Shown here: in pieces, positions 1 to 7,139 of the stretch
Numbering within the stretch: the first letter of the stretch is position 1
Layout: the number at the start of each line of letters is the position of its first letter
Origin: an uncultured Collinsella sp.
GTDB taxonomy: Bacteria > Actinomycetota > Coriobacteriia > Coriobacteriales > Coriobacteriaceae
Length of the DNA stretch: 16,596 bases
Direction: 5' to 3'
NCBI GenBank assembly: GCA_900554255.1
Contig: USGN01000007.1
Coordinates: forward strand, 1 to 16,596
The notes under the pieces: model-generated
Database searches by the model: none
Told to the model about the DNA's origin: nothing
Seen by the model: only the letters and a program-made list of their open reading frames with translations
Made by a program: the position numbers and the translations under genes

Positions 1-434
1 TCACGTCCGAACGCTCCCAGCTAGCGACCTGATCGGGCGATGCGGTTCCCGTCGCCTCAAACTTCCACGTACCGCCAGCCTTCAGATGATTGGTGTTCGC
101 AAAAGCAGTTCCAACTTGGTTGCCATCGGCATCATACAGGACATATTCAATCTGAATGTAGCTCTTTTCCTTGTCCGTGTTATTGGTCAGCGTGCCCGTG
201 ATCTTATAGGCAAACTGGTTGGATGTGTCCTCGACCTCATCGGCAATGCTATACGGTTCCTGCGGTTCTTTTCGCTCCTCAGTCTGCTGGGTCGCCTCAG
301 CGGCTTTTGACGTATCGCCCGCAGACGAATCGGAAGAGTTGCCACCCATAGAGCCCACAGCGCCGATGATAACCAGCACCACGATGACGCCCAGAACGAT
401 TTTGCCAATCGGTCTCTTTCCCTCTTTTGCCATT
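1..434 (-). CDS. FxLYD-type membrane-anchored protein, partial, frameshifted at its start
   Basis: This gene runs off the left edge on the minus strand. The open frame (from about 421 down to 2) encodes a basic start, one hydrophobic segment (IGKIVLGVIVVLVIIGAVGS), a Ser/Thr/Glu-rich linker, and a beta-rich region with YKITGTLTNNTDKEKSYIQI and LYDADGNQVGTA, typical of FxLYD domains in cell-envelope proteins of Gram-positive bacteria. The only well-placed start is ATG at 434-432, behind AGGAAGG (442-448). From that ATG the frame goes wrong in a run of four G (423-420 on the plus strand as cccc) and stops near position 300. Removing one G gives a smooth start, MAKEGKRPIGKIVLG. It is therefore a recently broken gene, a phase-variable tract, or a sequence error. 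The internal in-frame GTG and ATG codons lie in or after the membrane segment and look poor as starts. Function is unknown beyond likely surface exposure. Confidence 0.6.
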
Positions 435-453
435 ATTCATCCTTCCTACGATC

Positions 454-521
454 CGGCTACCGCGCCGGCACACAGCACATCGTAGAAAGGATTGAACTTG
501 AATTCATTAGCTGTGAGCTAA
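454..521. other. Short intergenic palindromes upstream of the FxLYD gene
   Basis: The gap between the FxLYD gene and the small membrane protein (435-597) holds no gene. It contains a CCGGC/GCCGG hairpin (454-458 with 465-469) and a perfect TTAGCT-gtg-AGCTAA palindrome (507-512 with 516-521). The palindrome lies about 75 bases upstream of the FxLYD start, where an operator could sit. A weak 5-bp GCAAA/TTTGC stem (561-575) follows the stop of the membrane-protein gene; it is too weak to call a terminator. Confidence 0.3.
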
Positions 522-597
522 GGTTGCGGTAAACGGCCAATGCAGTTATCCAAACGCCAAGCAAACGAACTTTGCGCGACCGTCCGCTGGCAGTGCA

Positions 598-921
598 TCA
601 ACCCACCGTGACGGATTCCCCGGTAAAAGCACTGATCATCAACAGGACAAAGAAAACAAGGTAGCTGACACTCAGCAGGTACGCAATGATCAGAAAGACG
701 ACCCAGCCGACATTGGTTTTACCGTCGGCACGGCGTTGCTCGCGATTACGGCAAAGCCAAATCGTCACGCCAATGGCCACAATCAGCAACACGAGTGCCA
801 CTGCTGCCAACCCGGCAAGCGCAAACATCACGCCAATGCTCACAGCAATAACCGGAAGCAGTAGCAAGCCACACCCGCATCCACCCGGACTATATACGGC
901 AGATTGCCAACGTCGCTTCAT
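598..921 (-). CDS. Small multi-pass membrane protein of unknown function
   Basis: This is a 107-aa protein starting MKRRWQSAVYSPGG. It contains a glycine/cysteine-rich GGCGCG motif, then about 40 hydrophobic residues (roughly residues 18-58) long enough for two membrane segments. A short charged loop follows (CRNREQRRADGKTN), then another long hydrophobic stretch (roughly 72-100). This suggests three to four membrane spans with the basic N-terminus and loop on the cytoplasmic side. The start at ATG 921 was chosen over an in-frame GTG at 927 because GGAG (930-927) sits 5 bases ahead of the ATG. That GGAG lies in the last codons of the upstream amidohydrolase, whose stop ends only 2 bases before, so the two genes are almost certainly translationally coupled. 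I do not recognise the family. It could be a helper or merely a co-transcribed passenger of the hydrolase. Confidence 0.65.
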   Translation of the reverse strand: MKRRWQSAVYSPGGCGCGLLLLPVIAVSIGVMFALAGLAAVALVLLIVAIGVTIWLCRNREQRRADGKTNVGWVVFLIIAYLLSVSYLVFFVLLMISAFTGESVTVG

Positions 922-923
922 CG

Positions 924-2111
924 TCACTCCATCACAAGCAGTCGTTTGTAGACATCGAGGCCTTTGAGCAGGATTTGCTCGTCAAAGAGCATGGTATCGG
1001 TATGCAGGTCGCTCGTGGCATAGGCGGGGCAGCCGTCCGAATCGTTCGGATTGCCTTGGCCGGCGGGCACGCCCGTGCCCAGCAAGAAGAACACGCCCGG
1101 CAGATGGCGCTGATAGAACGCGAAATCCTCGGCGATTAGCAGCGGCTCGTCCACAAGTTGCAGCTCGGACAAGGCAGGCGCAATGTGGGCGAACAGCTCG
1201 GGGTCGTTATCGACTGGCGGATAACCCTCGGCAAAGTCGAGATCATACGTACAGCCTGTTGCGGCGCAGGCCTCGTCCAACACGCGGCGCACGCCCTCGC
1301 GCGCACGGTCGAACATACCGTCCGTAAACACACGTAGGCTGCCGGCAACATGGGCCTCCCCCGCCACCGCATTGCAGACGGTGCCGGCCTGCAGCAGGCC
1401 GAACTTACCAATGCAGGGCTCGTCGGCACCCAACTCGTCCATGAGCTCGCGCTCGGAAACCAAGAACTTGGCAGCCGCCAGCGCCGCATCGTGCGACTCC
1501 TCGACCGGAACGCCATAGGTCTTGGCGATATGGATGCTCGTCCCGTGAATATGAATGTGTGTCTCACTCGAACGCGCCAGCAACGGACCGGAGCAGCTCG
1601 CCAACGTGCCGGCGGGCAAATCGGGCCATACATGGAAGCCAAAGATGCGATCTGCCCCATATCGCTCGAATACGCCGCTCTCGCACACTGTCTTGGCGCC
1701 ACCGGTCGTTTCCTCGGCCGGCTGAAACACAAAGAGCACGTTGCGCTTAATGGCGCCCAGCCGCTCACGGATCGTACGGTCGACAAAGGTTGCCGCCGCA
1801 AGCGCCATGGCCATGTGTCCATCGTGTCCGCAAGCATGCATCTTGCCGGGATGCGTCGAGGCAAAGGCCGCGCCCGTTGCCTCGGCAATGGGCAGCGCAT
1901 CCATATCGGCGCGAATCGCCGTGGCATGCACGGCACCAACGCCAGCGTCGAAGAAAGCGCAGACGCAGCTGGGACACGGATGGGTCACCTCGCAGGCGAG
2001 CGGCGCCAACACGCCCTCGATATAGGCGATGGTTTGCGGAAGATCGAAGTCGAGCTCCGGAATGCGGTGCAAGTCGCGACGATAACGACGGAGTTCTTGG
2101 AGCTCGGTCAT
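924..2111 (-). CDS. M20 family metallo-amidohydrolase (possible N-acetyl-diaminopimelate deacetylase)
   Basis: This is a 395-aa zinc-type amidohydrolase of peptidase family M20 (hippurate hydrolase / N-acyl-amino-acid hydrolase / YkuR group). Visible landmarks are RRDLHRIPEL near the start, RADMDALPI (residues 68-75), metal-ligand motif HACGHDGHM (92-100), PAEETTGGAK (131-140) with the catalytic Glu pair, FGFHVWPDLPAG (158-168), AEDFAFYQRHLPG, and the terminal ligand region DLHTDTMLFDE. Length is normal for the family. The lid/dimerisation domain has HGTSIHIAKTYG in place of the usual GKGGHA pattern. The start at 2111 is supported by AAAGGAA five bases upstream; the longer frame upstream lacks a ribosome site. 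Family members split acyl groups from amino acids. Lying divergent to a dapH-containing operon, it is a reasonable candidate for N-acetyl-LL-DAP deacetylase, but this is inference; hippurate-like or other acyl-amino-acid substrates are equally possible from sequence alone. Confidence 0.9.
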   Translation of the reverse strand: MTELQELRRYRRDLHRIPELDFDLPQTIAYIEGVLAPLACEVTHPCPSCVCAFFDAGVGAVHATAIRADMDALPIAEATGAAFASTHPGKMHACGHDGHMAMALAAATFVDRTIRERLGAIKRNVLFVFQPAEETTGGAKTVCESGVFERYGADRIFGFHVWPDLPAGTLASCSGPLLARSSETHIHIHGTSIHIAKTYGVPVEESHDAALAAAKFLVSERELMDELGADEPCIGKFGLLQAGTVCNAVAGEAHVAGSLRVFTDGMFDRAREGVRRVLDEACAATGCTYDLDFAEGYPPVDNDPELFAHIAPALSELQLVDEPLLIAEDFAFYQRHLPGVFFLLGTGVPAGQGNPNDSDGCPAYATSDLHTDTMLFDEQILLKGLDVYKRLLVME

Positions 2112-2204
2112 AGGGATTCCTTTCATGAGACGACTCGGTTGACACCTATTGTGACGCAGGATTGTGGCACCCTTGTTTCTAGCATGATGCTGCATTTTTT
2201 AAAC

Positions 2205-2233
2205 GTTATATACGAATACTCTTGTTTGGTAAA
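2205..2233 (-). promoter_or_regulatory. Candidate promoter of the M20 hydrolase gene
   Basis: On the minus strand TATAAC (2210-2205) matches five of six -10 positions, with TTTACC (2233-2228) 17 bases upstream matching four of six -35 positions. Transcription would start near 2198, leaving an 87-base leader. This site overlaps the region where the oppositely directed riboswitch transcript must begin, so the two promoters may interfere. Confidence 0.35.
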
Positions 2234-2257
2234 GTGCAACGTGGTAGGGTCTTTACC

Positions 2258-2398
2258 ACTTGATAGAGGCGCGGGCACGAAGAGCCGCGGGCGAGTCGGC
2301 AGACTTTGACCCTGCGGGGAGGCGAAACCCGCCGAACTGGGCATTTCGGGCACGAACAGCCTGGTGGGCCTGCGGGAAACACCCGCAGGACTGTCTGC
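2258..2398 (+). ncRNA. Lysine riboswitch (L box)
   Basis: This is the leader of the lysine/DAP operon. It carries the conserved L-box landmarks in order: GATAGAGGCGCG (2262-2273) opening the P1 stem, AAGAG just after, a GGGGAGGCG...CCGCCGAAC block (about 2317-2338), a perfect 8-bp hairpin CCTGCGGG/CCCGCAGG (2369-2376 with 2382-2389), and GGACTGTC (2388-2395) closing P1. The same order is known from the Bacillus lysC leader. Lysine binding would lower expression of the downstream biosynthetic genes. The identification rests on motif order by eye; a covariance-model search was not possible. Confidence 0.9.
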
Positions 2399-2411
2399 AG
2401 CAATGCGGGAG

Positions 2412-2476
2412 CGCTATCCGGACATTGGGTCCACGTTATGCGGATTCGATGCGCAGATGGCGCCGTCTGGATAGCG
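2412..2476 (+). promoter_or_regulatory. Riboswitch expression platform: 12-bp stem abutting the ribosome site
   Basis: CGCTATCCGGAC (2412-2423) pairs with GTCTGGATAGCG (2465-2476) over 12 positions with one G-U pair. The right arm ends where the ribosome-binding GAGG (2476-2479) of lysA-dapA begins. No U-run follows, so this does not look like an intrinsic terminator. It suggests that the lysine-bound aptamer controls ribosome access rather than transcription termination. The regulatory mode is inferred from the stem position. Confidence 0.55.
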
Positions 2477-2489
2477 AGGTTTACGGGAC

Positions 2490-4799
2490 ATGGCATTGAC
2501 CCCCAACGAGGCATATGCGGCCAAGCAGCCGTTTGTGGACAAGGAGACGCTCGAGCATATCGTCGAGCAGTTCCCCACGCCGTTTCATCTATACGACGAG
2601 GCGGGCATCCGCCGCAACATGCAAGAAGTGCGCGACGCCTTTGCATGGAACCCGGGCTTTAAGGAATACTTTGCCGTCAAGGCCAATCCCAACCCGGCGC
2701 TCATCTCCATTCTCAACGAATACGGCTGCGGCTGCGATTGCTCGAGCTATACCGAGCTCATGATCGCCCGCTCGCTGGGCATTACGGGACATGACATCAT
2801 GTTCTCGTCCAACGACACGCCGGCGGCGGACTTTGAGCTCGCCGACAAGCTGGGCGCCATCGTCAACTTTGACGACATCAGCCACATCGAGTTCTTTGAG
2901 CGCGTCGCGGGCCCCATCCCCAAGACGGTCAGCTGCCGCTTTAATCCGGGCGGCCTGTTCCAGCTCTCTAACGGCATTATGGATAACCCCGGCGACTCCA
3001 AGTACGGCATGACCACCGAGCAGCTCTTTGAGGCCTTCCGTATGCTCAAGGCCAAAGGCGCCGAGAATTTTGGCATCCATGCCTTCCTTGCCAGTAACAC
3101 CGTCACCAACGACTACTACCCCAAGCTCGCACGCATCCTCTTTGAACTTGCCGTGCGCCTGGAGCGCGAGACCGGCGCACATGTCGCCTTTATCAATCTG
3201 TCCGGCGGTGTGGGTATCCCCTACCTGCCCGAGCAGCAGGCTAACGACATCCACGCCATCGGCGAGGGCGTACACGCAGCCTACGACGAGATTCTGGTCC
3301 CCGCCGGCATGGGCGATGTGGCCATCTGCACCGAGATGGGCCGCTTTATGATGGGCCCCTACGGCTGCCTGATCACCAAGGCCATCCACGAGAAGCAGAT
3401 TTACAAGGACTATATCGGCGTGGACGCAAGCGCCGTCGATCTCATTCGTCCCGCTATGTATGGTGCCTACCACCACATTACGGTGATGGGTCAGCCGGGT
3501 GGCCCTGACAAGACCGCAGCACCGGTCACGAACACGTATGACATCACGGGCAACTTGTGCGAGAACAACGATAAGTTCGCTATCGACCGCGAGCTGCCGC
3601 AGATCGACATGGGTGATGTACTCGTGATCCACGATACCGGCGCGCATGGCTACTCCATGGGCTACAACTACAACGGCCGTCTGCGCTCCGCCGAGGTATT
3701 GCTGCGCCCCGACGGCTCGGCAGATCTCATTCGTCGCGCCGAGCGCCCGGGCGATTACTTTGCCACGCTCGACGTGCTGCCGTGCGGCCGCGAGCTGCTG
3801 GCAAAGTCGCGCGCCGAAAGTGCTCGTCGTCGCGCCCAAGACGAGCGCCTGGCCGTCGCCGCCCAATGGAACAAACGCATCCAGATCGCGGAAGCGAAGG
3901 AGAAGAACATGGACATCCGCAATCTCGAGGGCTCAATCGTCGCCCTCGTCACACCGTTTAAAAAGGACGGCAGTGTCGACTTCGACGCGCTCGAGCGCCT
4001 TATCGATTTCCACCTGCAAAATGGCACCGACGCCATCCTCACCCTGGGCACCACCGGCGAGAGCGCCACGATGACCGATGACGAGGACAACTCCGTCGTC
4101 GCCGCCGTGGTCAAGCATGTTGCAGGACGCGTCCCCGTCATCGCCGGCTCGGGCTCCAACTCCACGCAGACCATGCTCACCAAGTCGCTCACCTACCAGG
4201 GCTTGGGAGCCGACGGCCTGCTGCTCATCACCCCCTACTACAACAAGTCCAACGAAGAGGGTATCTACCAGCACTTTAAGACCGTCGCCGACGCCGTGGA
4301 CATCCCCTGCATCCTGTACAACATCCCCGGCCGCTGCGGCTGCGGCATCAGCGAGCGCAACGTAGAGCGCTTGGCCGCGCACCCCAACATCATGGGTATT
4401 AAGGAAGCCTCGGGCAACGTCGCCTACGCGGCCAAGATTGCCCACCTGTTGTCCGACGACTTCCGCATGTACTCGGGCGAGGACGCGCTCACAGTGCCGC
4501 TCATGAGCCTGGGCGCCTCGGGCACCATCAGCGTGTGGGCCGACGTTCAGCCGCAGCTCGTGCATGACATGTGCCGCGCCTATCTGGACGGTGACGTGGC
4601 ACGTGCCCGCGATATCCAGATTGCCGGTCAGCCGCTCATCAACGCCCTCTTTAGCGAGGTCAACCCCATCCCCGTCAAGGAAGCGCTCGCTCAGATGGGT
4701 ATGATCGAGGCAAACTACCGCATGCCGCTATGCCACATGGCCAACGACACGCGCGCCGCACTTACCGATGCTCTGAAGGGAGCTGGTCTGCTTGATTAA
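2490..4799 (+). CDS. lysA-dapA: Fused diaminopimelate decarboxylase - dihydrodipicolinate synthase (LysA-DapA)
   Basis: A single 769-aa frame joins two lysine-pathway enzymes. Residues 1-473 form a PLP-dependent meso-DAP decarboxylase (last step to lysine). They show [11 protein letters not shown] with PLP-binding Lys64, [38 protein letters not shown] with the active-site Cys, and a late [13 protein letters not shown]. Residues 474-769 form a complete 4-hydroxy-tetrahydrodipicolinate synthase (first committed step): [30 protein letters not shown], and Schiff-base Lys in GIKEASG (DapA residue 165, fusion residue 638). The junction is charged and probably helical ([13 protein letters not shown]) and contains no stop. 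DapA Met474 has its own AAGGAG site. Start ATG 2490 has GAGG 10 bases upstream, at the edge of the riboswitch platform. The frame ends in TAA, overlapping the dapB start by 8 bases. Both domains look intact and cytoplasmic. A fusion, a stand-alone DapA made from the internal start, or both are possible. Confidence 0.92.
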   Translation: MALTPNEAYAAKQPFVDKETLEHIVEQFPTPFHLYDEAGIRRNMQEVRDAFAWNPGFKEYFAVKANPNPALISILNEYGCGCDCSSYTELMIARSLGITGHDIMFSSNDTPAADFELADKLGAIVNFDDISHIEFFERVAGPIPKTVSCRFNPGGLFQLSNGIMDNPGDSKYGMTTEQLFEAFRMLKAKGAENFGIHAFLASNTVTNDYYPKLARILFELAVRLERETGAHVAFINLSGGVGIPYLPEQQANDIHAIGEGVHAAYDEILVPAGMGDVAICTEMGRFMMGPYGCLITKAIHEKQIYKDYIGVDASAVDLIRPAMYGAYHHITVMGQPGGPDKTAAPVTNTYDITGNLCENNDKFAIDRELPQIDMGDVLVIHDTGAHGYSMGYNYNGRLRSAEVLLRPDGSADLIRRAERPGDYFATLDVLPCGRELLAKSRAESARRRAQDERLAVAAQWNKRIQIAEAKEKNMDIRNLEGSIVALVTPFKKDGSVDFDALERLIDFHLQNGTDAILTLGTTGESATMTDDEDNSVVAAVVKHVAGRVPVIAGSGSNSTQTMLTKSLTYQGLGADGLLLITPYYNKSNEEGIYQHFKTVADAVDIPCILYNIPGRCGCGISERNVERLAAHPNIMGIKEASGNVAYAAKIAHLLSDDFRMYSGEDALTVPLMSLGASGTISVWADVQPQLVHDMCRAYLDGDVARARDIQIAGQPLINALFSEVNPIPVKEALAQMGMIEANYRMPLCHMANDTRAALTDALKGAGLLD
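3897..3911 (+). promoter_or_regulatory. Internal ribosome site and start of DapA
   Basis: AAGGAG (3897-3902) sits six bases ahead of ATG 3909-3911. That ATG begins the full DapA domain ([17 protein letters not shown]), 473 codons into the fused frame. This is the layout expected of a normal dapA gene whose upstream neighbour has lost its stop codon. It predicts that free DapA is made alongside the fusion. Confidence 0.7.
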
Positions 4800-6291
4800 G
4801 ACCGTCATTATGGGAACGGGCCGCATGGGCTCGCTCATCCGCACCACCGCCGAGGACGTTGTCGACGCCGCCGGTCAGCCCGTTTTTGATATCGTCGCCC
4901 AGATCGGTTTTGATCTGTCCGAGCTCGAGGGCGCCCCGGCAGCCGACGTCATCATCGACTTCTCGAACGTCGTGACCTTCGATGCCGTCGTCGCCTATGT
5001 CGAGCGCACGGGTGCCGCGTTGGTCTCGGGCACCACGGGCTACACGCCCGATCAGATGGACCGCCTGCGCGAGCTGGGTCAGAGCGCCCGCATAATGCAC
5101 TCCGGCAATTACTCCATCGGTATCGCAGCCCTGCGTCATCTGGTAGCACAGGCCACACGCGAGCTGCCCGGCTTTGACTGCGAGATCGTCGAGACGCACC
5201 ACAACCAAAAGGTTGACGCCCCGAGCGGCACTGCCAAGCTACTGCTCGACGCCGTCGTCGAAGCTGAACCCGAGGCAGGCTACCACCCCGTCTATGGCCG
5301 CGAGGGCATGTGCGGCGCGCGTGACCCCAAGGAAATCGGCATGCACTCGCTGCGCGGTGGCACTGTCGCCGGCGTGCACGAAGTGAGTTTCTTTGGCCAG
5401 GACGAGGAGGTCACGCTCACCCACCGCGCCACGAGCCGTCAGATCTTCGTCAACGGCGCCCTGGCAGCCGCGCAGAAGCTCGTCACCCGTGAGCACGGCT
5501 TCTACACCTTCGACCAGGTCATGTTCGCCTGGCCAATCATTAACCAGTCCCAGCTAAAGGAGAGACAGCAAATGAGCAATGCAGCCGAGATGGATGCACA
5601 GGAGATTATCAACTACATCGCCACCGCGCCCAAGAAGACGCCCGTCAAGCTGTACGTGCGCGAAAAGCCGGGCATGAAGGTCCAGTGGGGCAATGCACAC
5701 GTCTACGGCGGTCGTCGTGGCAAGACCGTCTTTGGCGACTGGGATGAGCTCAAGGCAATCCTCGACGCCAACGCCGACTCCATCGACTACTACGACGTAG
5801 AGAACGACTGCCGCAACTCCGCCGTGCCCATGCTCGACCTTAAGGGCATAAACGCCCGCATTGAGCCGGGCGCGATCATCCGCGACCGCGTCGAGATCGG
5901 CGACCGCGCCGTCATCATGATGGGTGCCATCATCAACATCGGCTCCGTTATCGGCGAGGGCTCTATGATTGATATGGGCGCCGTCCTGGGCGGCCGCGCA
6001 ACCGTGGGCAAGAACTGCCACATCGGCGCCGGCACCGTACTGGCAGGCGTCGTTGAGCCCGCGAGCGCCACGCCCGTCATCATCGAGGATGATGTCATGA
6101 TTGGCGCCAACGCCGTGGTCCTGGAGGGCGTGCGCGTGGGTAAGGGTGCCGTCGTCGCCGCCGGCGCCGTATGCGTCGAGGACGTCCCCGCCGGTGCCGT
6201 CGTGGCCGGTGTCCCCGCCCGCGTCATCAAGATGCGCGATGAGAAAACCGACAGCAAGACTGGTTTGGAAGAGGGCTTACGTCAACTGTAA
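4792..6291 (+). CDS. dapB-dapH: Fused dihydrodipicolinate reductase - tetrahydrodipicolinate N-acetyltransferase (DapB-DapH)
   Basis: A 499-aa frame. Residues 1-260 are DapB (NAD(P)H-dependent 4-hydroxy-tetrahydrodipicolinate reductase): MGTGRMG nucleotide site, VIIDFS, VSGTTGY, and the signature [15 protein letters not shown] (134-148) with catalytic His136/137 and Lys140. Residues 261-499 are DapH, the acetyl-CoA-dependent tetrahydrodipicolinate N-acetyltransferase: [33 protein letters not shown], then left-handed beta-helix hexapeptide repeats ending [17 protein letters not shown] and a closing LRQL. The DapH part aligns by eye with Bacillus DapH almost end to end. The start is TTG 4792, behind AAGGGAG (4776-4782), overlapping the upstream stop by 8 bases. 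No stop separates DapB from DapH. An internal AAAGGAG and ATG 5572 precede DapH. DapH marks the acetylase variant of DAP synthesis. Confidence 0.92.
   Translation: MIKTVIMGTGRMGSLIRTTAEDVVDAAGQPVFDIVAQIGFDLSELEGAPAADVIIDFSNVVTFDAVVAYVERTGAALVSGTTGYTPDQMDRLRELGQSARIMHSGNYSIGIAALRHLVAQATRELPGFDCEIVETHHNQKVDAPSGTAKLLLDAVVEAEPEAGYHPVYGREGMCGARDPKEIGMHSLRGGTVAGVHEVSFFGQDEEVTLTHRATSRQIFVNGALAAAQKLVTREHGFYTFDQVMFAWPIINQSQLKERQQMSNAAEMDAQEIINYIATAPKKTPVKLYVREKPGMKVQWGNAHVYGGRRGKTVFGDWDELKAILDANADSIDYYDVENDCRNSAVPMLDLKGINARIEPGAIIRDRVEIGDRAVIMMGAIINIGSVIGEGSMIDMGAVLGGRATVGKNCHIGAGTVLAGVVEPASATPVIIEDDVMIGANAVVLEGVRVGKGAVVAAGAVCVEDVPAGAVVAGVPARVIKMRDEKTDSKTGLEEGLRQL
5556..5574 (+). promoter_or_regulatory. 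Internal ribosome site and start of DapH
   Basis: AAAGGAG (5556-5562) precedes ATG 5572-5574 by nine bases. The protein from that ATG ([16 protein letters not shown]) matches a natural DapH N-terminus. The site lies inside the open DapB frame, where it is read as LKERQQ, so DapH can probably be made alone as well as fused. Confidence 0.7.
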
Positions 6292-6330
6292 AGGTGTGTC
6301 AGCCTGCAGCGCAATTCAATCTCAAGGAAG

Positions 6331-6361
6331 AAAGCCGAAGCCCCCAAGGGACTTCGGCTTT
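6331..6361. terminator. Shared terminator between convergent operons
   Basis: AAAGCCGAAG (6331-6340) and CTTCGGCTTT (6352-6361) form a perfect 10-bp stem with an 11-base loop. It lies 39 bases past the dapB-dapH stop and just past the stop of the oppositely directed toxin gene. The minus-strand side is followed by a pyrimidine/U-rich CTTTCTTCCTT, the plus-strand side by a weaker TTTGCTCATCTT. It probably serves both directions, better for the minus strand. Confidence 0.75.
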
Positions 6362-6363
6362 GC

Positions 6364-6708
6364 TCATCTTAAGGTTCCGTCGTATTCAACCATGGCGGGA
6401 TGCTTCGATAAACGATCGGCAGCCGTCTTATAGACTTCGGAACGGTCGCGCCGACCTATTGCAACGATCTCGGCAATCTCAACCATTCCGTCCTCTCGGA
6501 TTCGGAAAACCATTCTGAGTCCCGCATTCCGCCATTTAATCTTTTTGCAGCCGGCGAGCTCGCCGTGAAGCGGCGTTCCGATTTCATCAGCGCGCGTCTT
6601 TAATTTTGCGACGGCAATACGGACGAGCCTGCGCTGGGATCCATCTAGTTTTTGATATTCCTTCTCGACGTCTCGATTCAAAAAGCCGACAACAAAATGC
6701 CCGCTCAT
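6364..6708 (-). CDS. RelE/ParE-family type II toxin
   Basis: A 114-aa basic protein of the RelE/ParE fold, which as a family includes ribosome-dependent mRNA interferases and gyrase poisons. Supporting features: a helical N-terminal half with DVEKEYQKLDGSQRRLVRIAVAKL, then GTPLHGELAGCKKIKWRNAGLRMVFRI and VEIAEIVAIGRRDRSEVYKTAADRL, the strand-rich core with conserved Arg/Lys typical of toxins that act on RNA at the ribosome. The start ATG 6708 overlaps the antitoxin stop (ATGA), with GAGGA about 10 bases upstream, so antitoxin and toxin are translationally coupled with the antitoxin first. The target is not certain from sequence; the GRRDRSEVY ending is more RelE/HigB-like than ParE-like. Confidence 0.85.
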   Translation of the reverse strand: MSGHFVVGFLNRDVEKEYQKLDGSQRRLVRIAVAKLKTRADEIGTPLHGELAGCKKIKWRNAGLRMVFRIREDGMVEIAEIVAIGRRDRSEVYKTAADRLSKHPAMVEYDGTLR

Positions 6709-7055
6709 TCGAAAAGATCCTCGTCGGGAATCGCGTCCGAATCCATCGACTCAAGCTCCGCGAGCTCCTCGGCAGTTAAGGCGTCCTCAAACGGAACAAA
6801 CTCATGCGGACCATGCTTGACTCGATCCGCAGCGATGCGATTTATCTCAAGTTCATGCAGATACTGCAGCGCGCCGTACATTTCCTCATAGGCAGCATAG
6901 TCGATAATCACGGTATCGATATCATTATGATCAGCAATGAACTGAGGCGCGCGTTTTGCGCGTTTACGAATGGCGGATAAGGACTTGCTTGCTTCGGTAG
7001 CAGAAACAACCTGGTCTTTTGTAAACACCGGTTTTTCCAGAACGAGTGGGGACAT
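6705..7055 (-). CDS. Phd/YefM-type antitoxin
   Basis: A 116-aa acidic protein starting MSPLVLEKPVFTKDQVVSATEASKSLSAIRKRAKR, the usual beginning of Phd/YefM antitoxins (SATEASKSLS DNA-binding/dimer part, then DTVIIDYAAYEEM). The C-terminal half is strongly acidic (FEDALTAEELAELESMDSDAIPDEDLFE), as expected for the disordered toxin-binding tail. The start at 7055 is fixed by GGAGG five bases upstream; a longer frame reaching 7127 has no site and crosses the promoter repeats. It would bind the toxin and, probably with it, its own promoter. It lies immediately upstream of the toxin with a 4-base overlap. Confidence 0.85.
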   Translation of the reverse strand: MSPLVLEKPVFTKDQVVSATEASKSLSAIRKRAKRAPQFIADHNDIDTVIIDYAAYEEMYGALQYLHELEINRIAADRVKHGPHEFVPFEDALTAEELAELESMDSDAIPDEDLFE

Positions 7056-7074
7056 TTTGACCTCCAAAAAATAA

Positions 7075-7116
7075 TCTGGATTATATTTCAAAGTATACTT
7101 CAAAAAATAATCCAGA
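7075..7116 (-). promoter_or_regulatory. Toxin-antitoxin promoter with inverted-repeat operator
   Basis: An AT-rich island in a GC-rich region. TCTGGATTAT (7075-7084) and ATAATCCAGA (7107-7116) are perfect 10-bp inverted arms around a second perfect palindrome AAGTATACTT (7091-7100). A perfect -10, TATAAT, lies on the minus strand at 7085-7080, partly inside one arm; no strong -35 is visible. The start would fall about 20 bases before the antitoxin start codon. The layout fits autorepression by the antitoxin/toxin complex. Confidence 0.6.
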
Positions 7117-7139
7117 CTTTTATTCAAAAGTAAAAAGCC

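Noticed and set aside
1350..2309. Plus-strand open frame opposite the M20 gene
   Set aside because: It runs through the M20 gene, its leader and the riboswitch, and shows no recognisable domain; the opposite strand has all M20 catalytic motifs.
2260..2499. A small leader peptide gene before lysA-dapA
   Set aside because: The region is better explained by the lysine riboswitch, and the frame has no ribosome site.
2589..3866. Long open frame (425 codons) antisense to lysA
   Set aside because: It is a mirror of GC-rich codon use in the real gene; no ribosome site, repetitive Val/Ala/Gly/Asp composition, no family motifs.
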